Source of the DNA: Bacillota bacterium
GTDB lineage: Bacteria > Bacillota > Limnochordia > Darwinibacteriales > Darwinibacteriaceae
Direction: 5' to 3'
DNA length: 64,000 bases
NCBI GenBank assembly: GCA_029776155.1
Contig: JAKOTU010000023.1
Span: 19,720-83,719, forward strand
Numbering within the stretch: position 1 is the first letter of the stretch; each line of letters begins with the position of its first letter. Of the stretch, positions 1 to 7,880 are shown piece after piece. The position numbers and the translations under genes were made by a program. The notes below the pieces were generated by a model. The model did no database searches, had not been told where the DNA came from, and saw nothing but the letters and a program-made list of their open reading frames with translations.

Positions 1-1
1 G

Positions 2-403
2 ATCGTCAAGCCGCGCCATATTACCAGGCTGCCCCATGTGGCGGACTACATTGAAGGTGTAACTAACCTGCGGGGTGAGGTCATCCCTGTGATCTGCCTG
101 CGCAAGCGTTTCGGCCTCGAGCCACAAGAGGAAACGCAGGATACTCGCATCATTATACTGGAAATCAACGACGGCCAGGTGGGTTTCATTGTGGATGCGG
201 TAACAGAAACCCTGCGTCTGCCGGAAAATGCCATTGAGCCTCCGCCCAGCAGTATAGCCGGTCTGCGCGCCGATTATCTGGCTGGCGTGGGCAAGCTCGA
301 CGACCGGCTGCTCATCCTCTTAGATGTGGACAAGATCCTGAGCACCGATGAGAAGATTCAGCTGCAGAGCCTCCAGGAACAGAATGGGGAGCAGGCACAA
401 TAA
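2..403 (+). CDS. cheW: Chemotaxis adaptor protein CheW (3' part only)
   Basis: The reading frame is already open at the window edge, so the N-terminus lies upstream; 133 codons are visible. CheW couples methyl-accepting receptors to the CheA kinase at the cell pole. The visible part matches the CheW beta-barrel fold: a segment reading GVTNLRGEVIPVICLRKRFG, then IIILEINDGQVGFIVDAV and a C-terminal VGKLDDRLLILLDVDKIL. These are the usual landmarks of the second half of CheW. The gene is followed by fliM after 96 bases and heads the chemotaxis block. The family call is firm; only the start is missing. Confidence 0.93.
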   Translation: MVKPRHITRLPHVADYIEGVTNLRGEVIPVICLRKRFGLEPQEETQDTRIIILEINDGQVGFIVDAVTETLRLPENAIEPPPSSIAGLRADYLAGVGKLDDRLLILLDVDKILSTDEKIQLQSLQEQNGEQAQ

Positions 404-409
404 AGCAGC

Positions 410-437
410 TCAAGTAGCGGCGCGAAACTGCCGATAA
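410..437 (+). promoter_or_regulatory. Probable sigma-D (sigma-28) promoter upstream of fliM
   Basis: A TCAA at 410-413 and a GCCGATAA at 430-437 are separated by 16 bases. GCCGATAA matches the sigma-D -10 consensus at all eight positions and TCAA is one mismatch from TAAA. The site lies in the only sizeable gap (about 96 bases) of the chemotaxis operon and points at fliM. This implies that fliM and the genes behind it can be transcribed by the motility sigma factor independently of upstream reading. Use in vivo is inferred. Confidence 0.6.
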
Positions 438-499
438 GAGACGGGAGAAGTGTGTTCTTTTTCCGACCTAGGCACCGCGCCTAACAGGAGGTGAGTCAG

Positions 500-1504
500 G
501 TGGAGGACATTCTCACCCAAGAAGAGATAGATCTACTGATCAAAGCAGTTACCCAACCAGACCTGGACCTGGACCAAGAGCCAGAACCAGAGCTGCAGGC
601 CGAGTCCCGTTACGATTTCAGCAGACCGAACAAGTTTTCCAAAGAGCACTTGCGTGCCCTGCATCGCATCCACGAACAGTTCAGCCGCACCTACGCGGGC
701 TACATGTCCGCCAAACTGAGGCACAGGGTGGATCTGAAGGTGCACACAATCGAGCAGATTCTCTTTGGAGACTTTGTCCGTTCTCTGCCTAACCCCTCAG
801 TGCTCAGCGTCTACCGGGTCCATCCCTTGGATGGTTATGCCATTGTCCAGTTTACGCCCGATATTGCCTTCCTGCTCCATGATAGGCTGTGCGGCGGCGA
901 TGGTGTACCCATGCGCAGGTCGCGCAGCCTTACTGATATAGAAGTAGCTGTGCTGAAAAGGCAGGTCTTGAGCGTATTTTCCTCGCTGCTCAGCGACTCC
1001 TGGCGGGAAGTGGCAGAGCTCCGTTTTGAACTGGAGAACATGGAAAGCAATCCCCAGTTCCTGCAGGTTGCCGCGGACCGAGATGCTGTGGCCCTGATCA
1101 CCATGCGTTTCGAGCTGAACGAGATCAGTGATATGATCAGCATCTGCTTGCCCCACCGCACACTGGAACCCATATTGAAGAATTTGACCCACATCCGCAT
1201 GTTTGAATCGCTGCAGCAGCCCGACCCGAGCCGCATTGAACTGCTGAAGGAACAGGTGCGGGCTGCGGTGGTACCAGTGGAAGTGGAGCTGGGGCGAACC
1301 ACAGTAACAGTGGGGGATCTGTTGGACTTAGCCCCAGGTGATGTGGTTGTGCTGGATCGTAAGAAGCACGAAGCGCTGGATGTGAAGATTGGTTCCATGA
1401 CCAAGTTCAAAGGCACACCTGGCCGGTTGGGCCAGAGATTGGGTGTAGTCATCACCAATGTCCTGGAACCTGCGGAAGAAGGAGGGCCTGATGATGAGCG
1501 ATGA
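500..1504 (+). CDS. fliM: Flagellar motor switch protein FliM
   Basis: FliM sits in the C-ring of the flagellar motor and binds phosphorylated CheY to change rotation. The N-terminus carries the CheY-binding segment (LTQEEIDLLIKA), followed by a CheC-like middle domain with the typical GGDG loop near residue 130, and a C-terminal SpoA domain (about 255-325) that pairs with FliN/FliY. Length is 334 residues, usual for the family. GTG at 500 is chosen because a strong AGGAGGTGA lies at 486-494 at normal spacing; the in-frame GTG at 491 overlaps that ribosome binding site. The 3' end overlaps fliY, indicating translational coupling. Confidence 0.95.
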   Translation: MEDILTQEEIDLLIKAVTQPDLDLDQEPEPELQAESRYDFSRPNKFSKEHLRALHRIHEQFSRTYAGYMSAKLRHRVDLKVHTIEQILFGDFVRSLPNPSVLSVYRVHPLDGYAIVQFTPDIAFLLHDRLCGGDGVPMRRSRSLTDIEVAVLKRQVLSVFSSLLSDSWREVAELRFELENMESNPQFLQVAADRDAVALITMRFELNEISDMISICLPHRTLEPILKNLTHIRMFESLQQPDPSRIELLKEQVRAAVVPVEVELGRTTVTVGDLLDLAPGDVVVLDRKKHEALDVKIGSMTKFKGTPGRLGQRLGVVITNVLEPAEEGGPDDER

Positions 1505-2573
1505 TCTCATGAGTCAAGAGGAACTGGATGCCCTTCTGCAGGAGCATAGCCAGAAGAGCAGATTCCCATCTTTGAATACTGACGATTACTTAAGCGTAAT
1601 CGAACAGGATACCCTAGCCGAAATCGGCAACATTTCCATGGGCTCAGCGGCCACCGTACTGAGCACCCTGGCCAACCATAAAGTGCGCATCACGGTGCCC
1701 AAGGTCTATGTGAGCACGGCCCGCGCCGTGGCCGAATCCTATCCCATCCCCTGTGTGGTTGTCAATGTGGATTATGTACAGGGGCTGCAGGGCGCCAATG
1801 TGCTGGTGATCCGGGAGACAGATGCCCTGGTGATCGCCAGCCTCATGATGGGCGGTGATGGGACCAATGTCCCTGCAGAGCTAGATGAACTCTATCTCAG
1901 TGCTGTCACGGAAGCCATGAACATGATGATGGGGTCCGCGGCTACGTCCATGAGCGAGCTCTTTGGACGGCCCATTGAGATTTCACCTCCCATTACAACC
2001 TGGCGCGATCTGGCTCAAGACCCGTTGACCACTGATATTCCTGCCGATGAGCCCATTGTTGTGGTCGCCTTTCGCATGGAGATCGAAAACCTCGTAGACA
2101 GCACCATGCTGCAGATCATTGATATAGAGTTTGCCCGGGATATGGTGCGGGCTCTACTGCCGGGAGAGGAACCAAGGGCCGCCTCTTCTGAGGACGAAGC
2201 GGCGGTGGCTGCCCAGTGGACGGAACTCAAACGGCAGCCGGTGGAGACCGCAGTGCCGCAGACTCCTCCGCAAGCTCCAGCTGTCGCGCCCGCCGCCCAG
2301 TACGATTTGGGCAACGTAAATATCGATCTCATTCGCGATATCCCGGTGCAGGTACGGGCCATTTTAGGCCGGACGAAGATGTCCATTGACAATATCCTGC
2401 GTCTGGGGCCCGGCCATATCATGGAGCTAGAATCGCTCCACGGCGAGCCCATTGATCTCTACGCCAATGATACCCTGATTGCCCGCGGGGAAGTGGTGGT
2501 TGTAGGCGAGCAATTTGGTGTGCGGATCACGGAGATCGCCACACCACAGGACCGCATTACCAGCATCCGTTAA
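1494..2573 (+). CDS. fliY: Flagellar motor switch phosphatase FliY (FliN with CheC domain)
   Basis: FliY is the Gram-positive form of FliN and removes phosphate from CheY-P at the switch. An N-terminal LMSQEELDALLQ peptide resembles the CheY-docking helix of FliM. Two CheC-type catalytic helices are visible, DTLAEIGN and SAVTEAMN, both keeping the Glu and Asn needed for phosphatase activity. A Pro/Ala-rich linker leads to a SpoA (FliN) domain over the last 80 residues. ATG at 1494 is preferred over ATG at 1491 because GGAGGG at 1481-1486 is then seven bases away. It overlaps the end of fliM by 11 bases. Confidence 0.94.
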   Translation: MSDDLMSQEELDALLQEHSQKSRFPSLNTDDYLSVIEQDTLAEIGNISMGSAATVLSTLANHKVRITVPKVYVSTARAVAESYPIPCVVVNVDYVQGLQGANVLVIRETDALVIASLMMGGDGTNVPAELDELYLSAVTEAMNMMMGSAATSMSELFGRPIEISPPITTWRDLAQDPLTTDIPADEPIVVVAFRMEIENLVDSTMLQIIDIEFARDMVRALLPGEEPRAASSEDEAAVAAQWTELKRQPVETAVPQTPPQAPAVAPAAQYDLGNVNIDLIRDIPVQVRAILGRTKMSIDNILRLGPGHIMELESLHGEPIDLYANDTLIARGEVVVVGEQFGVRITEIATPQDRITSIR

Positions 2574-2601
2574 TGACCCAGTTGCTGAAGGGGGGAAGCC
2601 C

Positions 2602-4566
2602 GTGGATCTAAGTTCATTCAAAGAAGTGTTCGCTGCAGAAGCCCGTGATTACCTGCAATCCCTTAACGAGGATCTGCTCCGGTTCGAGAAAAACCCGCAT
2701 GACCACGGCACGGTAGATGAGATGTTCCGTGCTGCCCACAGTCTGAAGGGCATGGCAGGTACCATGGGGTTCGACGAGTTGGCCGAGTTTACCCACGAGA
2801 TGGAAAGCGTGCTGGATCTGCTGCGTACAGGTGAACTTCAGCCTACGACCCATGTAATCAACGTTCTATTCATGGCCGTGGATACCTTGGAGCTGCTGTT
2901 GGAGCAGACGATTAACGAGGTGCCCATCAGTTCGTACGGGGAGCAGATCGCCGCTCTGCGCGCGCTGGTGGAAACACCTCAAGCGGCCGAATCCCCCGTT
3001 AGTGCTGAACAGACCTTTTCCGCGGAATTGAATGAGTTTAACCGGGAGACCATCAAACAGGGGATAACCCAAGGGTATCGAGCCTTTGCCGTGTCGGTTG
3101 TGCTCAAACCCAAGACCATCTTAAAGTCGGTGCGCGTGTACACCGTTTTCCAGGCTCTGGAGCAGGTGTCCACCATTGTGCAGAGCAACCCCTCGGCCCA
3201 AGACTTGGAGGACGAGAAGTTCGACCGTCAGTTTGCTCTGGTCTTGTTGACCAAGGAATCGGGCGAGCGCATCCGCCAGATTGTGGAGGGCATTTCGGAA
3301 ATTGAAAGCGTAAGCGTGGAAGAGGTTGTGCTGGACAGCAGCCAAGACCAGGCGGATAAGGGCGAGGAGGAAACCGCTGCCGCGCTGAGCACCCCCATCT
3401 CCGCTGCTCCCGTGCGCGTGACCCGCCAGGAGCCGTTGGTGCGGGTGGAAACGGAGCGTTTGGACAAGCTGATCAACCTCGTAGGTGAGCTAGTTATCAG
3501 CCGCACCCAAGTTATTGAGCTGGTGAAAAACGGGGAAGCGGATCGTATGGGCGCCCTGGACCAGTTGGACCGCATCACTACCGAACTGCAGTATGCCGCC
3601 ATGAGTCTGCGCATGGTACCCATTAAGCAGGTCTTTGACCGTTTTCCCCGCATGGTGCGGGATTTGGCCCACGCCAGAGGCAAAGACATTAGTCTGGAGA
3701 TTTCCGGTGAAACCACTGAGCTGGACCGCTCCATTGTCAATCAGATTGGCGATCCTTTGGTGCACCTGTTGCGCAACTCCATCGATCATGGTATCGAACC
3801 CAAGGAGGAACGCATCGCCAAAGGCAAGCCCCCAGCTGGGACCATCCGCTTGAGCGCGCGCCATGAAGGAAGTCATATCCTAATTGAGATCAGCGACGAT
3901 GGCCAGGGCCTGAACGTGGAGCGCATCAGGGACAAGGCCATCGAGCGCGGGCTTTTAGCCAGCGGCACTAAGGAGCTGACCATGGCTGAAGCCATCAATT
4001 TCCTGTTTCATCCAGGATTCAGCACCGCCGAAACCGTGACAGATCTGTCCGGACGGGGTGTGGGTCTAGACGCAGTGAAAGCTACCGTGGAGTCCCTGAG
4101 CGGAACCATTGAAATGGAGTCCGAACCAGGGAAATCAACTAGGACCACCATCAAGCTGCCCTTGACTCTAGCCATAATCAAGGCCCTTTTGGTTAAGGTT
4201 GATGGAGAAACGGTGGCAATTCCTATCCAGGCAGTGAGGGAAAACATCCAAATCGAGCCGGGGCAAATCAAGACCATTCAACAAAACGAAGTGATCATGC
4301 TGCGCAACGAAGTACTCCCCTTGTATGATTTAGCGGACTGCCTCGGGTTTAAAGCGGTGGACCGCAGTGGGCCCCTGCCCGTAATTATCGTGGAAGTCAG
4401 GGGCGAGAAAGTGGGGTTCATCGTGGAGGACCTCATCGGACAGCAGGAAATCGTGATCAAATCATTGAGCAGTATTGTCGGTGATGTTAAGGGTGTTGCC
4501 GGGGCTACAGTGTTGGGTAACGGCCGCATAGCCCTGATCATTGACAATAGTACGCTAATCGGATAG
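2602..4566 (+). CDS. cheA: Chemotaxis histidine kinase CheA
   Basis: CheA autophosphorylates in response to receptor state and passes phosphate to CheY and CheB. The Hpt domain carries the phospho-acceptor in AAHSLKG (His46). It is followed by a P2-like CheY-binding domain (roughly 150-260), a dimerisation helix pair starting at RLDKLINLVGELV, and a HATPase domain with HLLRNSIDHGIE, DDGQGL and GRGVGLDAVK. A CheW-like domain forms the C-terminus. All kinase boxes are intact; 654 residues is normal. GTG at 2602 follows AAGGGGGGAAG. The longer frame upstream runs through the end of fliY and is unlikely to be used. Confidence 0.96.
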   Translation: MDLSSFKEVFAAEARDYLQSLNEDLLRFEKNPHDHGTVDEMFRAAHSLKGMAGTMGFDELAEFTHEMESVLDLLRTGELQPTTHVINVLFMAVDTLELLLEQTINEVPISSYGEQIAALRALVETPQAAESPVSAEQTFSAELNEFNRETIKQGITQGYRAFAVSVVLKPKTILKSVRVYTVFQALEQVSTIVQSNPSAQDLEDEKFDRQFALVLLTKESGERIRQIVEGISEIESVSVEEVVLDSSQDQADKGEEETAAALSTPISAAPVRVTRQEPLVRVETERLDKLINLVGELVISRTQVIELVKNGEADRMGALDQLDRITTELQYAAMSLRMVPIKQVFDRFPRMVRDLAHARGKDISLEISGETTELDRSIVNQIGDPLVHLLRNSIDHGIEPKEERIAKGKPPAGTIRLSARHEGSHILIEISDDGQGLNVERIRDKAIERGLLASGTKELTMAEAINFLFHPGFSTAETVTDLSGRGVGLDAVKATVESLSGTIEMESEPGKSTRTTIKLPLTLAIIKALLVKVDGETVAIPIQAVRENIQIEPGQIKTIQQNEVIMLRNEVLPLYDLADCLGFKAVDRSGPLPVIIVEVRGEKVGFIVEDLIGQQEIVIKSLSSIVGDVKGVAGATVLGNGRIALIIDNSTLIG

Positions 4567-4577
4567 GAGTTGAGCAA

Positions 4578-4940
4578 ATGGCCAAGACCGTCTTAATTAC
4601 CGATGACACTGCGTTTATGCGCATGACCCTGAGAAATGTAATTGAGAAAAATGGCTACACTGTTGTGGGTGAAGCCTCCGACGGCGAAGAAGCCGTCGCC
4701 CTGTATAAAGAGCTGAAACCGGATCTGGTAACCATGGATATTACCATGCCCAAAATGGACGGTATCACCGCCATTAAGGAGATCATGAAGATCGATCCCC
4801 AGGCGAAGATCATCGTATGTAGCGCCATGGGGCAAAAGCCCATGGTGATTGAGGCGTTAAGCGCAGGAGCCAAGGATTTCTTGGTCAAGCCATTTGACGC
4901 AGAACGCGTGGTGGAGTCTCTGCGCAAGATTGGTTCCTAG
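4578..4940 (+). CDS. cheY: Chemotaxis response regulator CheY
   Basis: This is a single-domain receiver of 120 residues that diffuses from CheA to the motor switch. The acidic pocket Asp9-Asp10, the phosphorylated Asp54 in LVTMDITMP, Ser82 and Lys104 (FLVKPF) are all present, so it should be fully active. It lies 11 bases after cheA and 13 bases before cheC, in the same operon as its kinase and its phosphatases (cheC, fliY). A GGAG ribosome binding site precedes the ATG. Confidence 0.95.
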   Translation: MAKTVLITDDTAFMRMTLRNVIEKNGYTVVGEASDGEEAVALYKELKPDLVTMDITMPKMDGITAIKEIMKIDPQAKIIVCSAMGQKPMVIEALSAGAKDFLVKPFDAERVVESLRKIGS

Positions 4941-4953
4941 GAGGGCAGAAACA

Positions 4954-5547
4954 GTGCCTAACATGAAACTGGACTTCCTGAAGGAACTGGCCAACATTGG
5001 AACGGGGCATGCCACCACCGCCCTCTCCCAGATGCTCAATGGCCGGCTCTTTCAACTAGTGGTCCCCGATGCCCAAATGCTGCCCTTTACCGAAGCCGCC
5101 ACCTATATGGGAGGGTTGGAGCAGGTTGTGGTGGGCATCTTTGTTGTGATTTCCGGCGATGCCAAGGGGTATATGGCCTGTGTGCATCCTTTGGAAAGTG
5201 CCCTGGTACTGGTTAGGCTGCTCACTGGAGAGGATAAGGAAGAGATTGACGAGCTGGGACGTTCAGCTCTCCAGGAAATGGGCAACATTATGGTCACCTC
5301 GTTCCTCAACGCCCTGGCCCAGATGACCGACTTGCTCCTGGTGCCCAGCGTGCCGGGACTGGCAGTGGATATGGCCGGTGCCGTGTGGGAGAGTATCTTG
5401 GCAGGAGCCGAAGTGACCCACGAAGTTACCGTGATTCGCACCCGCTTCTCCACGGAAGGAGAGTCCATTGAAGGGCATATCATCTTTCTCCCTGACGAAG
5501 AAGCTTTTGCCAAAATTGCTCTACAGCTCGGTTTGGAGGAACTGTGA
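4954..5547 (+). CDS. cheC: CheY-P phosphatase CheC
   Basis: CheC dephosphorylates CheY-P and is activated by binding CheD. Both catalytic signature helices are present: DFLKELANIG near the N-terminus and SALQEMGNI in the middle, each with the required Glu and Asn. Length is 197 residues, as expected for stand-alone CheC. GTG at 4954 sits behind GGAGGG. An upstream in-frame ATG would overlap the end of cheY by 47 bases and is less likely. The stop codon overlaps the first base of the cheD ATG, which fits their stoichiometric complex. Confidence 0.93.
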   Translation: MPNMKLDFLKELANIGTGHATTALSQMLNGRLFQLVVPDAQMLPFTEAATYMGGLEQVVVGIFVVISGDAKGYMACVHPLESALVLVRLLTGEDKEEIDELGRSALQEMGNIMVTSFLNALAQMTDLLLVPSVPGLAVDMAGAVWESILAGAEVTHEVTVIRTRFSTEGESIEGHIIFLPDEEAFAKIALQLGLEEL

Positions 5548-6026
5548 TGGCAGAGGTTTTCGTGAATATGGGCCAGATCAGCTCCGCCAAGCAAAGCGGT
5601 ATTCTCACCACCGTCGGGCTAGGTTCGTGTATCGGTGTAACACTCCATGATGATAAGGCAAAAGTGGGAGTGATGGGCCACATCTTCCTGCCCCGCAGCC
5701 GCCCCAACGATCCCGATGCACCGCCGGGCAAGTACGCGGATACGGGCATCCCTGCCATGATCGATGAAGCTCTGCGCTTGGGTGCTAGCAAGAGCAGGCT
5801 CCAAGCCAAACTGGCTGGAGGAGCCAATTTGTTTCCCAACTTGAATCTCCACAGTGCCAGCATTGGACAGCAGAACATCGAAGCAGTCACAGCGCTTCTA
5901 AAACAGCACGGAGTTCCCATTGTGGGCCAAGATGTGGCAGGTAATCATGGGCGCAAAATGCGTTTTTTTGTTGAAACTGGGGTTGTGACGGTCACCGCGA
6001 TCGGCAAGGACCCCGTGCAGATTTGA
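5547..6026 (+). CDS. cheD: Chemoreceptor glutamine deamidase CheD
   Basis: CheD deamidates glutamines on chemoreceptors and also stimulates CheC. The catalytic Cys28 (GLGSCIGV) and His45 (GVMGHIFLP) are present at the spacing found in the family, and the C-terminal half ends with the usual AVTAIG-like strand. The protein is 159 residues. The ATG overlaps the cheC stop by one base, so the two are translationally coupled; a GTG at 5544 is an alternative start one codon earlier. Confidence 0.93.
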   Translation: MAEVFVNMGQISSAKQSGILTTVGLGSCIGVTLHDDKAKVGVMGHIFLPRSRPNDPDAPPGKYADTGIPAMIDEALRLGASKSRLQAKLAGGANLFPNLNLHSASIGQQNIEAVTALLKQHGVPIVGQDVAGNHGRKMRFFVETGVVTVTAIGKDPVQI

Positions 6027-6036
6027 GGTGAGACTC

Positions 6037-7083
6037 ATGCCCATACGGGTCCTGGTGGTAGATGATAGCGCCTTCATGCGGAAGTTGATCACCGAAATTA
6101 TCAATGCTCAACCAGATCTAGAAGTCGCGGGCTACGCCCGCAACGGCGAAGATGCCTTGAAAAAACTCCAGCGGCTGCAGGTGGACGTGGTCACCCTCGA
6201 TGTGGAAATGCCAGTTATGGATGGACTGGAGACCCTGAAGAGGATCATGAGCGAGAAGCCTCTGCCGGTGGTGATGCTCTCCAGCCGCACCCGGAAGGGT
6301 TCTGAAACCACTATCCAAGCCCTATCCCTGGGCGCGGTGGACTTCGTGTCTAAGCCCTCGGGTTCAGCTACACCAGAACTGGGCAGTATCGCCGATGAGC
6401 TGGTGAACAAGATCCGCTGCGCTGCCGTGGCCCAGTTGCCCTTGAAGAAAAAGGCACCCGCCTTGACTCCAAAAAGGCCAGTCCCTGCCTTGCCTCCGGT
6501 ACCCGTCGGTGCTGCGAGCCGAGTGGTGGTCATCGGTTCTTCCACGGGGGGCCCCAAGGCCCTGGAAGAGGTGTTTGCCCATATCCCCGAAAACCTTCCC
6601 GCAGGTGTTATTGTGGTACAGCACATGCCCAAGGACTTTACCCGAAGCTTTGCCGAGCGCCTGAATTCCTTGTTCCCGTTTCCCGTTAAGGAAGCTGAAG
6701 AGGGGGATCTTGTGGAAAGCGGTAGAGTGCTGATTGCCCCCGGGGACTATCATCTGGTGATAACCCCTGAGCGCAGAGTGGCCCTGAACCAGGAGGACCG
6801 GGTGATGTTCCTCAGGCCGTCCATTGACGTAACCATGGAGAGCCTGCCAGCAGTATACGGGAAGAACATAATTGGGGTGATCCTCACCGGTATGGGCCGC
6901 GATGGAGCCAAGGGCATGGCCCTGATCAAGCAGGCAGGGGGTATCACTATTGCCCAGGACAAGGCGACATCCACCATCTACAGTATGCCCAAAGCGGTAG
7001 CCGATGAAGGTAATGCGGATTATATTCTCCCCCTGGATAGAATCGGGAGTGTGATCACGGAACTTGTTTCCGCCTTGAGGTGA
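6037..7083 (+). CDS. cheB: Chemoreceptor methylesterase/deamidase CheB
   Basis: CheB removes methyl groups from receptors, countering CheR. An N-terminal receiver domain has Asp9-Asp10 and the phospho-acceptor Asp55 (TLDVEMPVMDG). A variable linker with several Lys/Pro/Ala follows at about 125-155. The C-terminal esterase domain has the catalytic Ser in IGSSTGGP, His in VVQHMP and Asp in TGMGRDGAKGM. ATG at 6037 lies five bases after GAGGTGA; the GTG at 6028 overlaps that ribosome binding site. Ten bases separate it from cheD. Confidence 0.96.
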   Translation: MPIRVLVVDDSAFMRKLITEIINAQPDLEVAGYARNGEDALKKLQRLQVDVVTLDVEMPVMDGLETLKRIMSEKPLPVVMLSSRTRKGSETTIQALSLGAVDFVSKPSGSATPELGSIADELVNKIRCAAVAQLPLKKKAPALTPKRPVPALPPVPVGAASRVVVIGSSTGGPKALEEVFAHIPENLPAGVIVVQHMPKDFTRSFAERLNSLFPFPVKEAEEGDLVESGRVLIAPGDYHLVITPERRVALNQEDRVMFLRPSIDVTMESLPAVYGKNIIGVILTGMGRDGAKGMALIKQAGGITIAQDKATSTIYSMPKAVADEGNADYILPLDRIGSVITELVSALR

Positions 7084-7096
7084 AGAGAGGTTGGCC

Positions 7097-7867
7097 ATGA
7101 GGGATTATGCTAAGCTGCAGCGGGACATCCACAAGACGCTGGGAATTGATCTAACCGCCTACAAAGAACAGCAGATGCGCAGGCGCATCAACCAGTGGCT
7201 GGACCGGTACCGGCTTGCCTCCTACGATGAGCTGGTGCAGACTTTGGTGCAGGATCGGGAACACCGCGCCAAGTTCGTGGAGTACCTCACCATCAACACC
7301 AGCAGTTTCTTCCGGGATACGCGGGTTTTTGACGTGATCGAAGAGGTGGTGCTGCCGGATATCAGCGCAAACCGCCGTCCCCGCATCTGGAGCGCTGGGG
7401 CCTCCATTGGTGCCGAGGTTTACTCCATCGCCATCTTGATGAGGGAAGCTAGGTTTACGCCGGGCCTTTTGCTGGCCACGGACTTGGACGAAGCTGTTTT
7501 GGAAAAAGCAAAAACCGGTATTTACCTGCCCAGCCAGGTGAACGGCATGGAGCCCAAGTACCTGAGCAAATACTTTAAGCAACTGGACAACGGCAACTGG
7601 GCTATTGCCGACAGTATCAAGAACATGGTGGTGTTTAAACAGCACGATCTGCTCAAACACCCCTATGAGCGCAATTTTGACCTGATTCTGTGCCGCAATG
7701 TGTTCATCTACTTCACTAGCGAAACGCAGAAACGGCTGATTACGAAGTTTGTCCATTCCCTTAACCCCACAGGATACTTCATTGTGGGATCAGCAGAGCA
7801 GATCATGGACCCAGCCAGCTTCGGACTGAGGAGAGTTAGCTACTGCATTTACCAAAAGTCAGCGTAA
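7097..7867 (+). CDS. cheR: Chemotaxis protein methyltransferase CheR
   Basis: CheR transfers methyl groups from S-adenosylmethionine to receptor glutamates. An N-terminal helical domain with SSFFRDTRVF precedes the Rossmann methyltransferase domain, which has ATDLDEAVLEKA and CRNVFIYF. The SAM-binding motif I is unusual: the common CSTGEEPYS core reads ASIGAEVYS here, keeping only one of two glutamates. Length (256) is normal. ATG at 7097 follows GAGAGG. It closes the adaptation set cheC-cheD-cheB-cheR. Function is likely retained, since the remainder is canonical, but the motif change deserves a look. Confidence 0.92.
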   Translation: MRDYAKLQRDIHKTLGIDLTAYKEQQMRRRINQWLDRYRLASYDELVQTLVQDREHRAKFVEYLTINTSSFFRDTRVFDVIEEVVLPDISANRRPRIWSAGASIGAEVYSIAILMREARFTPGLLLATDLDEAVLEKAKTGIYLPSQVNGMEPKYLSKYFKQLDNGNWAIADSIKNMVVFKQHDLLKHPYERNFDLILCRNVFIYFTSETQKRLITKFVHSLNPTGYFIVGSAEQIMDPASFGLRRVSYCIYQKSA

Positions 7868-7880
7868 AGGGGGGCGACTT

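Noticed and set aside
401..437. TAAA at 401-404 as the -35 of the sigma-D promoter
   Set aside because: It is 25 bases from GCCGATAA, too far; TCAA at 410-413 has the correct 16-base spacing.
2866..4277. Long minus-strand frames antisense to cheA
   Set aside because: They follow from codon bias in a GC-rich gene, lack ribosome binding sites and have no protein-like features.
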